Positions 23,182 through 35,087 of a stretch of 64,000 nucleotides of DNA are shown one piece after another (within the stretch, counting starts at the first letter, position 1; each line of letters starts with the position of its first letter). The notes under the pieces are model-generated. The model worked only from the letters and a program-made list of their open reading frames with translations, searched no databases and was not told where the DNA came from. Source of the stretch: Nyssa sinensis. Its lineage: Eukaryota; Streptophyta; Magnoliopsida; Cornales; Nyssaceae. The stretch lies in contig CM018031.1 in NCBI GenBank assembly GCA_008638375.1, positions 63,284,188-63,348,187 of the forward strand, read 5' to 3'. A program made the translations under genes and the position numbers.

Positions 23182-24451
23182 ATATCATTGTTTTACAAAT
23201 CTACAAAACAAATCTACAAATGTCTTTTGTTTTGGATTCTAAATAGAGGTAACCCAATTGAGCATCATATTCTTCTTGTTAGGTAGGGGTCGTAGTTTAA
23301 GTTTTATTTTTCATATTAAAAATATATTATTATTAAGTTTGAACACCTTACCAATCTTAAGCTTGAAAACCTTATTTGAAAAGAAAGAAAAAGATTGACG
23401 TCACTTTCAATGACTTCACTCTAATTTCACCTATGAACATGAGGTGAGTAAATGAAGGACCTTTATTTACTTTTAACCCATGGTGAAATTAGAAAGGCCA
23501 TGTTTCACAAGCATCTTTTCACCCATGGTAACTTTATAATTATTGAAGGGATTAAAATGGAGGGCCTTTAATGGACAGGAGCCGAAGGACTATGGACCCT
23601 GTTGGCTATTTGGGTTTCCATCTCCTTGTTGCCCGAGAATGCAAACTTTCCTTGATAAGACTCCAGCATTTATCTTCTTTGTTGTTTTGCATCCTGATCA
23701 CCCATTAGGTGACCTAAAATATAGGAGGGGCATCCGTGGGAATGAGATGGGGCGAGTTGAAGCTGGCTGTTCAATTTTCAATTTCGATTTTGTTTATATT
23801 TTTTTATTTTATTTAATAATTTATTTTAATTTTGACTCTATTTATATTTTTTAATCTTGTATATGTCCGACTTAAATTCTGATTCTTTTTTGGTTAGATA
23901 AATTAAAAAAATATTATAAAATATAACTAACACAAAAAGTAGAGAAATCTTAAAACTCATTTTATATAATATAATTTATTGATAAAAATAATATACTTTA
24001 AAAATAAAAAAAAATATAATATACAAATAGATTGAAGTGGGATAATCGTCTCCCGACTTTATCGTGAAGTCGAACGAATTTTTAAAAACTTAACCCATCG
24101 GTCATATTACCATCCTAGGCATCAGAGACATATAACATTACCAAGGTTGCCCTTTTTTATCGAGTCATTACTGTTGAAGCAGAGCAATGAGCATTTTGTG
24201 TGTGGTGGATGAAGTGTCAAATCCACTGTCGGACCTACAAAAATGTAACTGCGTATATATATTTTTGTACCCTCTGTTGTTGATATACTTTCCAAAACCC
24301 TTGGGTGGTACCATATTGACATAATCTAGGCCCTACAGGGGTTATTAAAAGTAGCCCAATTATACCTATATAAGATCTTAGAAACACCAACTTTATTGAA
24401 AATACTCATTTGTTTGGCCCACCCACTAACCTTAGTCTCTGATAAGGAAAG

Positions 24452-24488
<37 letters not shown>

Positions 24489-25337
24489 ATAATATCACCC
24501 ACAGGAAAGATGGGTCACTGATCCACAGAATTCTCTAAAACAACCAGTCGTATGGGCCGAATGGACTTTCACATCCCATGGCTTCATATTTCCACCCAAA
24601 GATAGAAGTTTCACTGTCAACTTAATCAAATATATATTTACAAACTTTTGTCTTATGGTAAAAAAGTAAAATAAAAATAAAACTACTAAATAAAGAAAAT
24701 TATAAAGATAAAAACTAGGCCGTGCTAGGCTCTTGACTTGACGTCTTGTATCTTTTTGTGAAAGAGTCTTCTCTTCCTCTATGTATAGTTTATGCTGAAT
24801 AAAACAATTGCTGCATTATTATTATTTTTCCTTCTTTGTTTTAATCAACAATAAAATTTGAATTCTACCATCCCTTCTCAGTTTTTTGATATATTTGTTG
24901 GATAATTATCATAAGTTCAATCATATTTTTATTAAGTCAATGCAATTTAAAAAAATTTTAGACTCATTTTGTTTGAATATTTTTTATATAGTTTGTCTAT
25001 ATTTTTGTAATACGCATATATAAGGGTGATATTTTAAAATTTTTGTTTATACGAAGATAACTAATTTTTTATACGTCGTTATTGTGTATAAAAAAAATTT
25101 TAAATTTACGAGTGTTTTATTCTTGTAATATTCTTGATACCTAGTAAATTGATTATTATTGTCTATAAATATAAACGTCTTGTTAAATCACGTGTTTTTT
25201 TTTTTTTTGTATATTTCTTTATTTTTTTTCATTTGATGTCTATTTTTTACTGTTTTCATACAATAATATTTATATATATCGTAAAGAATGCTTCATTGTT
25301 TTTAAACTTCAATTGCACATATAATACTAAATTAACA
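21001..25337. other. Gene-free stretch
   Basis: No gene is recognisable. A segment of higher GC at 21060-21330 has open frames on both strands but no family match. At 22086-22160 the words tagtggtcaag and ggtttcaattcc recall Pol III A and B boxes of a SINE, with an A-run ending near 22250. A CT microsatellite lies at 23131-23177, and compound TA/GT repeats lie near 24452-24488. Confidence 0.4.
23131..23177. repeat. (CT)n microsatellite
   Basis: About 23 uninterrupted CT dinucleotides. Confidence 0.95.
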
Positions 25338-25508
25338 CGAGAGACTTCATTTTATTTATGAATACACGTACATGCAGCAACCATGCAAAGTCAAATAAAC
25401 TTTGAACTGAACCAAGTTGAACTCGAGAGACTTCATTCTATTTATGAATACACAAACATGGAACAACCATGCAAGATTAAATAAATTTTTAACTGAACCA
25501 AGCTGAAA
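25338..25508. repeat. About 96-bp tandem duplication
   Basis: Copies start at 25338 and 25434. Both contain cgagagacttcatt, atttatgaatacac, acaaccatgcaa-like and ctgaaccaag words. The second copy is slightly shorter. Confidence 0.85.
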
Positions 25509-25550
25509 ACGTTTTGGGTCGAATTAGCCTATCAACTCACAAGAAGTACA

Positions 25551-25555
<5 letters not shown>

Positions 25556-25606
<51 letters not shown>

Positions 25607-25607
25607 C
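25556..25607. repeat. Compound (CT)n(AT)n microsatellite
   Basis: About 28 bases of CT pass straight into about 22 bases of AT. Confidence 0.95.
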
Positions 25608-26740
25608 AAAAAGTTCAGATACTCAAATCTTTGAATTTGGACGTGATCCAAAGACATGATCCCCTCTTTCCATCCATGGATTTTCTTTTGCCTTTGTTGT
25701 TGTCGATTATTATGGAGCACCTCGATCGCTGACTGATTTTCTAATTTCTAAACTTATTCCACTTTCTAAGTAATTCGTGCAATCTAAGAAAGCTGGACGC
25801 GTTTGTATCCATGGATTCCAACAAATTTCAAAGGTCCCACCTTCCACCTACCTAACAATTTAATCTAGGATGTGATGGCTTACTTAATAACGCTACTGAT
25901 ACGATCAAATGCTACTACCTTCGGCTGCTTCTAGCCACCTCTTTAAGAGATTTTTGTTGGTGTGAAATATGTATTATTAATCCACCCGGACATAGAATGG
26001 TTGGCAGAAAAGCGAGTTTTAAGATGCTGATAGAGTTGAATGGTTGTTAAAGAAAACGAGTTTTAAGATGCTAATAAAGTTGAATGATATGGCTTTGAGT
26101 CTTTTTAAACTGCAAGTCTATAATTTTTTCGATTCGTGTAACCAAAAGTGTTTGCCTGAAGAGGTGTCATGTCATAAAAAAAAAAGATATATATATATAT
26201 ATATTATTTATTTATAAAACAAGAGGTAACTTTATTCATAGAACCTCCATAAAAAAATATTTTTATAATATAATTAATTATTAATTTAAAGTTAGTACGA
26301 AGGAAATGATCCCACGATAAATCCTATTTTGTTTTTAATTTTGACAATACGGATTGTTTTGTTTATTATGAATAAAAAAGTTAGCGATTATTATTATTAT
26401 TATTATTTTTAAAAATCATGCAAGTTAAAATTTAATATTTGACTTAAATTTTAAATTAAAAACTTTTTATGACATTATTTATATAACATATTTAAAAGTA
26501 ATATGCACCATGGAGAAAATAATCATTCTTTCTTTTTTTTAATCATTTTTATCTTAATTACGAGAGAGGCTATATATCTACCAACATGATATATATATAA
26601 TACTATTAACACACAGGTTTAATAAATTAATTGGGAATCAGAAGGTTATAAGTTCAAGTATCACTTTTTTCATTAAAAAATTATGAATATTATTTTCATT
26701 CAATCATGAATTGGTCTAGACTTATATTTGAGAGACATTC
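25608..26740. other. Gene-free stretch
   Basis: No gene is recognisable. It contains a near-duplicate of gagttttaagatgctgata (26013 and 26060) and an ATT microsatellite near 26388-26407. A B-box-like aggttataagttcaagt word near 26642 may belong to a worn SINE. Confidence 0.4.
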
Positions 26741-27160
26741 AACAAATGCCGAGAAATTTTATCATGAATCGGTCTGTTAATCTAGTTCATGAACCCTACC
26801 AATCATAATCATATTTTTTTATAATATACATAAATATTATTTTTATGTTTCATAAAAATAAATATCTTATTCAAATAATATTATGTTATAAGTCGGACTA
26901 ATGCCAAATTAGTAAACCTGACCAAGCAAGAATTTTTCATTGGTATGATCATAAAATTCCCACTGGGTTCAACAAATGCTAAGAAATTTTATCACGAATC
27001 GATCTGTTGACTTGGTTCATAACCTCCACTAATTATATTTTTTTTATATCTTATAAAAATAAATATCTTATTCAAATAATATTATTTAATAAGTCGGATT
27101 GATGCGACAACAGTAAACTTGAGCAGGATACAATTTCTCATTGGTCTGAACATAAAAATA
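26741..27160. repeat. About 230-bp tandem duplication
   Basis: Copies start at 26741 and 26971. Both run aacaaatgc, agaaattttatca, gaatcg.tctgtt, then ataaatatcttattcaaata, ataagtcgga, and end at cattggt.tga.cataaaa. The copies are about 80 percent alike by eye. Confidence 0.85.
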
Positions 27161-27777
27161 ATTTGTGGCGGTGGTAGTGGCAAGAGAGTTACAGAGAAGA
27201 TATCGTCCATTAATTAGGTCATTGTTCTGTCAACACGGGTTGTGTAGTATCATCATTACTTCGTCGGATAACTTCTCATCGACGCGGTTTAAATCATGAT
27301 ACACAAGAATGCTTTCGTGGGCTGGAAAAAGATTGAACTCCATATTAACCACATTTACCGTATAAAATAAAAGAATAGTGGCAGCAGCTCAGTAGTAGGG
27401 TTCTAACTTTAATCAATGGGTCATACGATTGTGATTGAATTGATAACACACTTGATTTTTTGAAGTTTTTTCTTTCTTTTTTCTTTTTAAGCTCCAATCC
27501 ATCAAATCACCTTTGTAAAAAAAAAAGAATGATAACAAAGCCAATTTGATATATGTTTCACGTTCAATTTTTGCGTGGTGTAACTGTGATCTACAACGGA
27601 ACCAATCCTTTCCAGGTCATCAATGTGTTGTTCGTATGTTGTTCTTTCTTGCTATCAGTTTGAGTTTTGAAAAATTAGGCTCAGCCCCAAATAAAAAGTT
27701 TAGTAAGAAAATAGTGTACAGTTTTTTTTTTTTTTTGATATTCATACAAATCAAATTTAAATATGTGACAAATGATA

Positions 27778-28068
27778 CTCCCTCCGTCTTATTTTAAGAG
27801 TCCTTTATTTTATTTTGTACTGTCCCATTTTAAGAGTTCTATTTGAAAAATCATTTTGTACTGTCCCATTTTAAGAGTTCCATTTGAAAAATCAACGTAC
27901 TTTTAACATATGAATTTTCAAAACTGTTATTTATTATACCTAATGTGAACATAATTTATAATTAAATGAGGATAATATGAAAAATTTAAATAATTTTATA
28001 ATAATAAAATAATACTTCTTAAAAAATTAAAATTTTCGAATAAGATTTTCATTTTGGGACGGAGGGAG
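27778..28068. mobile_element. Stowaway-like MITE (Tc1/mariner type)
   Basis: The element begins CTCCCTCCGTC and ends GACGGAGGGAG, perfect terminal inverted repeats of the classic Stowaway type, flanked on both sides by the TA target duplication (27776-27777 and 28069-28070). It is 291 bp long and non-coding. Inside, a 40-bp unit with ttttgtactgtcccatttta is repeated twice (from 27814 and 27854). Confidence 0.93.
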
Positions 28069-28101
28069 TATCACGATAATATTCTTATTTATACATGCTT
28101 A

Positions 28102-28420
28102 CTGCACATTTTTGGGAGACCCAAGCTTGATTAAAGTTCACAAATTGGACTGCGCTGGGATTGTTCAACATATATATGGACCTAAATTGGGCCAAGCCCA
28201 GAGAAGTCCACCCAAAGTTTTATGTTAGTCACCCGGCCTACCGGGAGATGTCTAGGGGAAAAAATGCACATTATTCGGAGAACCAAACAGTTCACAAGTT
28301 GGGCTTCGCTGTGAGTGGTCAGCATATAAATGGACCTAAATTGGGCCAAGCCCAGCCCAGTCCACCCAAAGTTCTATGTCAGTCGCCCGGCCTACCGGAA
28401 TATGTCTAGGGGGAAAAATA
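28102..28420. repeat. About 155-bp tandem duplication with GGGCCAAGCCCA palindromes
   Basis: The copies are about 28102-28260 and 28262-28420. Both contain gttcacaa, tggacctaaattgggccaag, gtccacccaaagtt, cccggcctaccgg and atgtctaggggg-like ends. The shared words ttgggccaagccca and cccggcctaccggg are near-palindromic. It is not coding and the element family is unknown. Confidence 0.85.
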
Positions 28421-29838
28421 TCTTCAAATTAGAAGGCCCAAACTGCAGACAAAAACTCAATGCCCTCTAGCAACAAACAACAACATACACTTTGCAAGAA
28501 GAAAATAACAATAATAATTCCATCAATGAACTTCACTTCCCACCCAGTGGCGGAAGTATTAGAAGGTTAGGGTGGGTTATGGTTCATTCTAATTTTTTTT
28601 ATTAAAAAATTTAATTATGTAAAATTTTGGTCATTTTGTCGAATCTAATCTTTAACCTTCATTTCTTTTATTTCTCAATCCAAAATTTTCATTTTAATTT
28701 ATAATATTTCTCATTTCTATTTCCAAAATTTTGACCCAACCCATTAATTATCTTAATTCCTAAAGTTTAACTATTGAATTTGATGGATGATGGATTTTGA
28801 TATTTTCTTAGAAATTCTATCCTTTAATCTTTGTTTGAATGCTAAGAATTTTTTTTTTTGTCCTTTATTTGATGGATTTTGATGTTTTCTTGCTCAATGT
28901 TTTTCTTTTAAACTTTGTTTGGTTGCTAAGAAATTTTTTATTTTTAATTATTTGATGAATTTTCATGTTTTCTTACTTAAATATTTCTCATTTAAGCTTT
29001 GATTAATAGAAAAGAAAATACAAGTGATAATGGGTTGCAGCAACATATCCCAAACTGAAAGAAAAATCCACTCGCTTTGGGTAAAATCCCCTTCTCCCTA
29101 CCAAACAGCAGTTTAGGCCCCGTTTGGATGAATATAAAGTAACAAACGGTAATTAATTTGATTAATTAATAAAATAGGTCCGCACAAAAACTTCTCAACA
29201 CACTGAAACAAGTTTGGGTGTAGACTGATGGTTGTTGGAAAAGGAAAGGACAGTATCGTAAAATGTCATAAAAAATTGAAATCCGAAAAGGCATTTCCCA
29301 CCCAAAATAACCGCCACTTTGACTTTCCACATTCAAAAAAACTCAAAGGACATCGGCAGCAATAAAAGCGAAATTGAAAGAATCCAACCTCATTTCTCCT
29401 CGTCTCCAGTTTCTTCCTTCTTCGGTCTCCGAAAAGTATCAGGTCATCTCCTTTTGCGAATTTTCTCTTTTCTATAGTCTCTTTGCTGATTTTATTTTTG
29501 GGTCTGGGGAGCAAAGCTTGAACCGGAAACCTACATATATTTTTGGCGCAATTCTTGTTTTCTTCTTCTTGCTTTCTACTTGTACGTGTGTGTGTGTGTA
29601 TATATTCTCTTCTTCTCTCTAAATCTTTCTTTTAGGTTCAGTCACAAAAGTTTATAATATCCAAAATTCATGGGTTGCATTTTTTTTAACGAGATCTTGT
29701 TTCTCTTCGTTTCTTTCCTTTTGAAATTTCCTTTCTTAATGCGAAGTTAGGGATTTTACTGTCTATTTGTTGGGCACAAGTCCCTTTTTAAAAAAATTGT
29801 GTTTTTTTTTCCCTGTAATTTCTTACTTAGGAAAGAAA
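28421..29838. promoter_or_regulatory. Upstream region and 5' leader of the H2A.Z gene
   Basis: 28550-28980 is AT-rich and opens with cagtggcggaag, a word common at the ends of plant hAT-like elements; the other end was not found. 29110-29370 probably holds the promoter. From about 29375 the DNA turns pyrimidine-rich (ttcttccttcttcgg), as in plant leaders, and continues to the ATG at 29839. A leader intron is possible but not assigned. A GT/TA microsatellite lies near 29586-29605. Confidence 0.4.
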
Positions 29839-32275
29839 ATGGCGGGAAAGGGAGGAAAGGGGCTTTTGGCGGGAAAAACCACAGCAGCTAACAAGGAGAA
29901 GGAGAAGGACAAGAAGAGGCCGGTTTCTCGGTCATCTCGAGCTGGTCTTCAGGTAAACTCACCTGCCGATTGTTGATTTTGTCGGTGGCTTTTGATTTTG
30001 TAGCAAATTGGGAATATGGTTGTTGATACAAAATGTGTTGTATAAATTATGAGAGATGCTCTACATAATCAACTTTCTAATGTATTTTCTCAATTTTAAG
30101 TACAAGTTAGAGGGTCCTGTAATAAAAGTATACGAAATTACTTGTTTTTGTTTAAGATTGCTAAAATTTATTTAAAAAATTTGTTATATATAACAATTTT
30201 CATAAATTAATGCGAGATTTCGCACTGAAGCATAGCATAGGCCAGAAAGATCTAGTTACCTCTGAATGATGTTTTGAACGTGAGCTAAATGCAAGAACAT
30301 ACCATTGATTCACGTTAATATAGGACATTTTATTTATTTAAACAAGTCCAGTCTAGAACTAGCTTTACTACAGAATTGTTGTGGTGAGGCCACAAAGGAA
30401 TAAAAATTGTTTCTTTACCCACTTATGTGGCACAAATCAAATATATACACACCCAAATTAAAATACTTATTTAATAGTATATATATTTTAAAATCACATT
30501 GTATAGCTTATTGCAAGCCAGTCCCACTTTAGAGCAGCTCCACTGGAGCTGCTATAGTCATATTTTAGTGGTTAGTTAGATAATTGTGCTCTAACTCTTG
30601 GTCATTCGAGCCTTCGAAATTTGACTCGGTCAAATTTCAATCTAACTATTAGTCTTTCAATTGAATAGTTTAGATTTTAACTAACTGCAATAGTTATTTC
30701 TTTTTTCACTTTTTGTTGAAACAACTTTCAATTTTTCATCCTCATATCAGAAAAAACAACTTTTTATAATATAACACTGTTAAGATTTAACTTTAGCTTT
30801 GACCTTAGAATTGCTCTTACATTACTAATTTTTTTTTTAGGGGAATACTATCGGTGCATGAGAACCAGGGTTTTTGTCAGTGAGATGAAGATAAAACTTC
30901 CTAGAGATTGAATTTTTTTATTCATTCCAATTATTGGAATCTCCACCTAATGGATACAAGTCTTGTCAATACGTACAAACAACCTTTTACAGCATTCCCT
31001 CTCCTTTTCTAACACAATTCACTAACCAAGAATGCTCCTTTATTACCACCACCAGCCACCGAACTTGAGGACGTTGAATGATCATCATGTTGAATTACAA
31101 TGGAATGCTGGTTATGTAGTACTATAATATTACGTGAGTAGTTACTGCATGTATTTTAGGAGGTGTCTGCCAGCAATGTGGTCTTTTGTCCAAAAAAACC
31201 AAAAAAAAATTGGATAGTGTTGGATTAATACTTCCAATGGTACGATCGATGTTCACATGTGCAGGAAAAGTAGTATGTATTTTAAGATGTGTTTGCCTGT
31301 AAATGTAATTCTTTTGTTGAAAAAATATTGGATAGTCTCATACCAATACTCCTCAAACCAATACTCCTAATGGTAAAATTGATGTCTAAATGTATAAAAA
31401 AAATACATTCTTACACATATGACTATTAATTTTACCTTGAGTCCAAGACATGGACGTGTTTTAGCGAGTGGTCATCTAGCTGTCCTTTGATCCTGAGAGC
31501 TGGTGCACTTTCAATTTTCTTTAGCTTTATCATTATCATAAGTGGATATTGGTGGCATTTGGTGTGGTATGATGATCAAATAATACCATAATAGTACAAC
31601 AATTTTGTAGTGTTAGATAATATCAAGTTATTTTGAGTTTCTCTATTTCATAATTTTGTTATTATGTGGAACACAGTTTCCCCATAATCTTCTTTGAGGT
31701 GGGAAACCTAATTTCTGCATAAATCTGTTGCTGACAAATTGGAATAGAATGAAAATACGAATATAACACAAATATAATTCCTTTGGTTTTTGGAAACATA
31801 ATTGGTTGAACATGTTCCAACGCTATTTAGTGTCATGGGATTGCAAAGTTAAATGAGATATTTTTCATCTTTCTGGACAAAATCTGTTGCTTTTTTTTTT
31901 TTTTTGTCTTTTTGCAGCTTATATTGTCATCAATATATCTTATTTGTCTTGTTTTAATTTTTGTGGGAGGGAGTCTAGTTTCCAGTGGGTCGGATCCATC
32001 GTCAACTGAAAACGAGGACTTCTGCCCATGGGCGAGTTGGTGCTACTGCAGCTGTTTACTCAGCTGCAATTCTTGAATATCTGACAGCAGAGGTACTTGA
32101 GCTAGCAGGAAATGCAAGCAAAGATCTGAAGGTGAAGAGAATCACTCCCAGGCATCTGCAGCTGGCCATTAGAGGGGATGAGGAGCTTGACACACTCATC
32201 AAAGGAACCATTGCTGGAGGTGGTGTCATCCCTCATATTCACAAATCACTTATTAACAAAACCACTAAAGAGTGA
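29839..32275 (+). CDS. Histone H2A.Z variant, two coding exons
   Basis: Exon 1 is 29839-29952 (38 codons) and exon 2 is 31979-32275, with a GT-AG intron of 2,026 bases in phase 0. The product is 136 residues, the usual length. The N-terminal tail is Lys-rich ([20 protein letters not shown]). The histone fold begins at SRSSRAGLQ joined to [11 protein letters not shown] across the intron. It continues through [20 protein letters not shown], the H2A.Z-specific [20 protein letters not shown], the acidic-patch [10 protein letters not shown] and the docking [12 protein letters not shown]. This separates it from canonical H2A and H2A.X, as no SQEF tail is present. The start resembles Arabidopsis HTA11 more than HTA9. 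H2A.Z replaces H2A in nucleosomes near transcription starts and inside responsive genes, deposited by the SWR1 complex. Confidence 0.97.
30530..30820. mobile_element. MITE-like insertion in the H2A.Z intron
   Basis: The left end tttagagcagctccactgg and the right end ccttagaattgctctta read as imperfect inverted repeats (right end reversed: taagagcaattctaagg). Ends of this GAGCA-CTCC style are common on plant non-autonomous elements. The target duplication is unclear. Confidence 0.35.
31148..31400. repeat. About 126-bp tandem duplication in the H2A.Z intron
   Basis: Copies start at about 31148 and 31274. Shared words are atgtatttta, gtg.ctgcc, cttttgt, ttggatagt, taatacttcc/caatactcct, aatggta and gatgttcacatgt/gatgtctaaatgt. 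The copies are about 70-75 percent alike by eye. Confidence 0.6.
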
Positions 32276-32411
32276 AGGCCCAGTGCTTTTTATGCTGTCA
32301 ATTGGGCTGTTGACTGATGAACATTGTGTTAATCTTATGTCTTTTGATTTGGGTATTGCAGAATTGTTATGGTTTTGTGTATTGTTTGTTTAGGGCATGT
32401 AGATTAGATTA

Positions 32412-32416
<5 letters not shown>

Positions 32417-32446
<30 letters not shown>
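32417..32446. repeat. (TA)n microsatellite in the H2A.Z 3' region
   Basis: About 15 AT dinucleotides, 140 bases after the stop codon and probably within or just past the 3' UTR. Confidence 0.9.
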
Positions 32447-32447
<1 letters not shown>

Positions 32448-33583
32448 GTTGTCTTTTGGGATAGTGTTCTGAACTAGTATGCTTGTAGCTTTGTTTTGGA
32501 AGGAATATTGTTAGCTGGGAAATTAATTCCATGTTAGGTTTTCTTGCATGAATGTTGTGAATGGCTCTCTTGCTCTTTGGTATATTGCCGGCTCAGATGT
32601 GTCATCCAAACCTTGTCATCAAGTTATTGATTCTTAATTGTTTCGGTGTTTTAGATGCGGCTATTCATCTCTTGCCGTTGGTATGAAACACAACAATGGT
32701 TGGTGGTGTGTTTTCCTTGATGTCAAAAGTTGCTGAGAGTTAAATTGTTTCACTTTTAATGTGTAAATAATGTTATAATTTTCAAATTTATATATAAAAT
32801 AATATGATATTATGTTAATAAATATATGCTGCTATTTCACTTGTACATTGTTATGTTAATGATAATTAAGTACTCATTTTTATATGTTAAGGATAATTAA
32901 GTATTTATTTGATTGAATTGTTTAAAAGTATTATTAAAAATAAATAATTATTGAAATTATGTAATTGATTAATACAAATAGTTGATGAGAAAAAATAAAT
33001 ATTCGGTAATAATTGTTGAAAAGTGATTATGAAATATGAAAGAATAGAAATGACAATGATAAAAAAGAACGGATAATTTAGTACTATTATATTACTTTAA
33101 TTACCTTAATCAATTAAACACTAAGGATCAATTTATTAAAATAAGATGATTTTAGCTTTAAAATTTGAGCCTTAATGTATTAGCTGAATCTAACCTAATT
33201 TAGTTAAACGATTAGTTTTGAATTAAATATTTAATTTTTTTTAACCTAAGCACAATAAATGCCTAGAAGCCCAACAAATGAACTAAGTACTCAATCCAAT
33301 CCAGCCCATGGGTCAGAAAACCAGAAGCTGGCTTACTTATATTTATATGGATCGGGCTCTTGTTATCGTCTAAATAACCAAGAAATAAACAAATGCTAAC
33401 CCACCAAAAAGCATCTATGGGCTAACGATGAAAGCTATGTTTCATAGATTCCGACACGCTCAGCACCAAAGAAAGACAGTTTTCGTTAAAATGCTTTTCT
33501 TGTTGTTTTCTTCTCTTTCTCTCTAGCAATCCGAAGCTCTTGTTCTTCTCTTAGTTCTGATCTCTCTCTCTCTGGTGGAAGCA
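32447..33583. other. Space between H2A.Z and D27, with D27 promoter
   Basis: The H2A.Z 3' end passes into AT-rich DNA without a gene. A TATA-like tatttatatgg word at about 33340-33350 and a pyrimidine-rich leader (ttctctttctctctagc, tctctctctctctggtgg) precede the D27 start codon at 33584. Confidence 0.45.
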
Positions 33584-33859
33584 ATGCTTGTTGTACAAAA
33601 CAAGAGCCCTTTCTCAAATTGGGCATGCCGGAGACACATGCAAAAGCCGCCGAAGCACTCTTTTTCTACTGTGGCCGTGCTAACCAGGCCAACAGACAAC
33701 GCGGAGAGAGTAACAAAGTCAAACAGTAGTACTGTTTACAAGGATAGCTGGTTCGATCGTATTGCCATTAACCATATATCCCAGAACCTCCAAACTACAA
33801 CAGGCTCGTTTCATTCATTCATTTATATTGATGGGTTACTCCTTAATTTCTGTCTCAAA

Positions 33860-33898
<39 letters not shown>

Positions 33899-35056
33899 GG
33901 GTTGAGAAATGATAAGAGTGGATATGAAAGCTTCGTGGAGGCAGCGACTGTGGTATCGCGAAACTTCAATCTGATTCAACAACGTGAAATTGTTTTGCAA
34001 ACTCTTGAGAAAGCCTTCCCAAGGCCTATCCTCTCCGTGGCAAGTTTTTCATCATCATATATCCTTATTATATATAATTAACTATTATCATATTCTTTGC
34101 GTAGTATAGTTAAATGGATTTGAAGACAATTTATTGGAATATGAAAATCTATTTTCATTTTTCTACTTGGAAAATGTTATGTATAATCTGTTATGCATGT
34201 ATATATAACATCACTCTTTGTATTTTCGAGGATTTGCAATATTGCCATTCACATTATCATAGCCTTGCTGTTGATCTTGTGACACAGCACTAGTATTGGC
34301 AACATCTTCTTTTGAATTTCATGCCACTAAACTTAAAAACTGTACTACAATAGAAAATTCTGCTTTGTCCTGGAGTTATGATGATGCTCATGACATGTTG
34401 GCGATCGTTACTGCAGAAAAACTATTTGAATGGGTGGTAATTAATGAAATGACTTTGATTTTAGGCCCGTATCCTTGATATATATAATACAGCATTTTGT
34501 TCATATATATATATATATTTTATGTATATATTGCAGTGGGGTGTTTCAGCTTTGCATTCAAATATCTCTCTAACCAACAAAAGAGAGGTCCAAAGTTTGT
34601 TGTAAAGACTAAAGAGTATTAATTTTCTTTTCAGAAGTTTGTAAAGATTATTGGTATAATAATGACATAAAACCAGGCATATATTATTTTTCTGAAGTTA
34701 TATATATGTGTGTGTTATATATATAGGTAAATGCTTTAATTAAAGGTGTACTGTTGGTGCATGTCATGGTTGCAAGGGCAGATCAGAGCAATACTACCGG
34801 AATCTAAATTAGCAAGGGAATATTTTGCTGTCTTCACCACTGTGTTTTTTGCTTGGCTAGTCGGCCCCTGTGAGGTAAACAGTAACAAAATATCTACATA
34901 GTATTACCATCATTTCATTATTCGCTTGGTTTTGCTAGCTAGGTCCCTCTTGACAATCATAATAATCCACCTTGAACTAGTTAATAATTTAAACAAATTA
35001 GGATAACAAACTATGGGTGATTCAGGAAAGTAAAATTGCATATACAAGAAAGGTTT

Positions 35057-35087
<31 letters not shown>

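Noticed and set aside
34296..34478. Open frame in D27 intron 2 with a possible nearby donor
   Set aside because: D27 spacing across exons 2 and 3 is complete without it and it has no family match.
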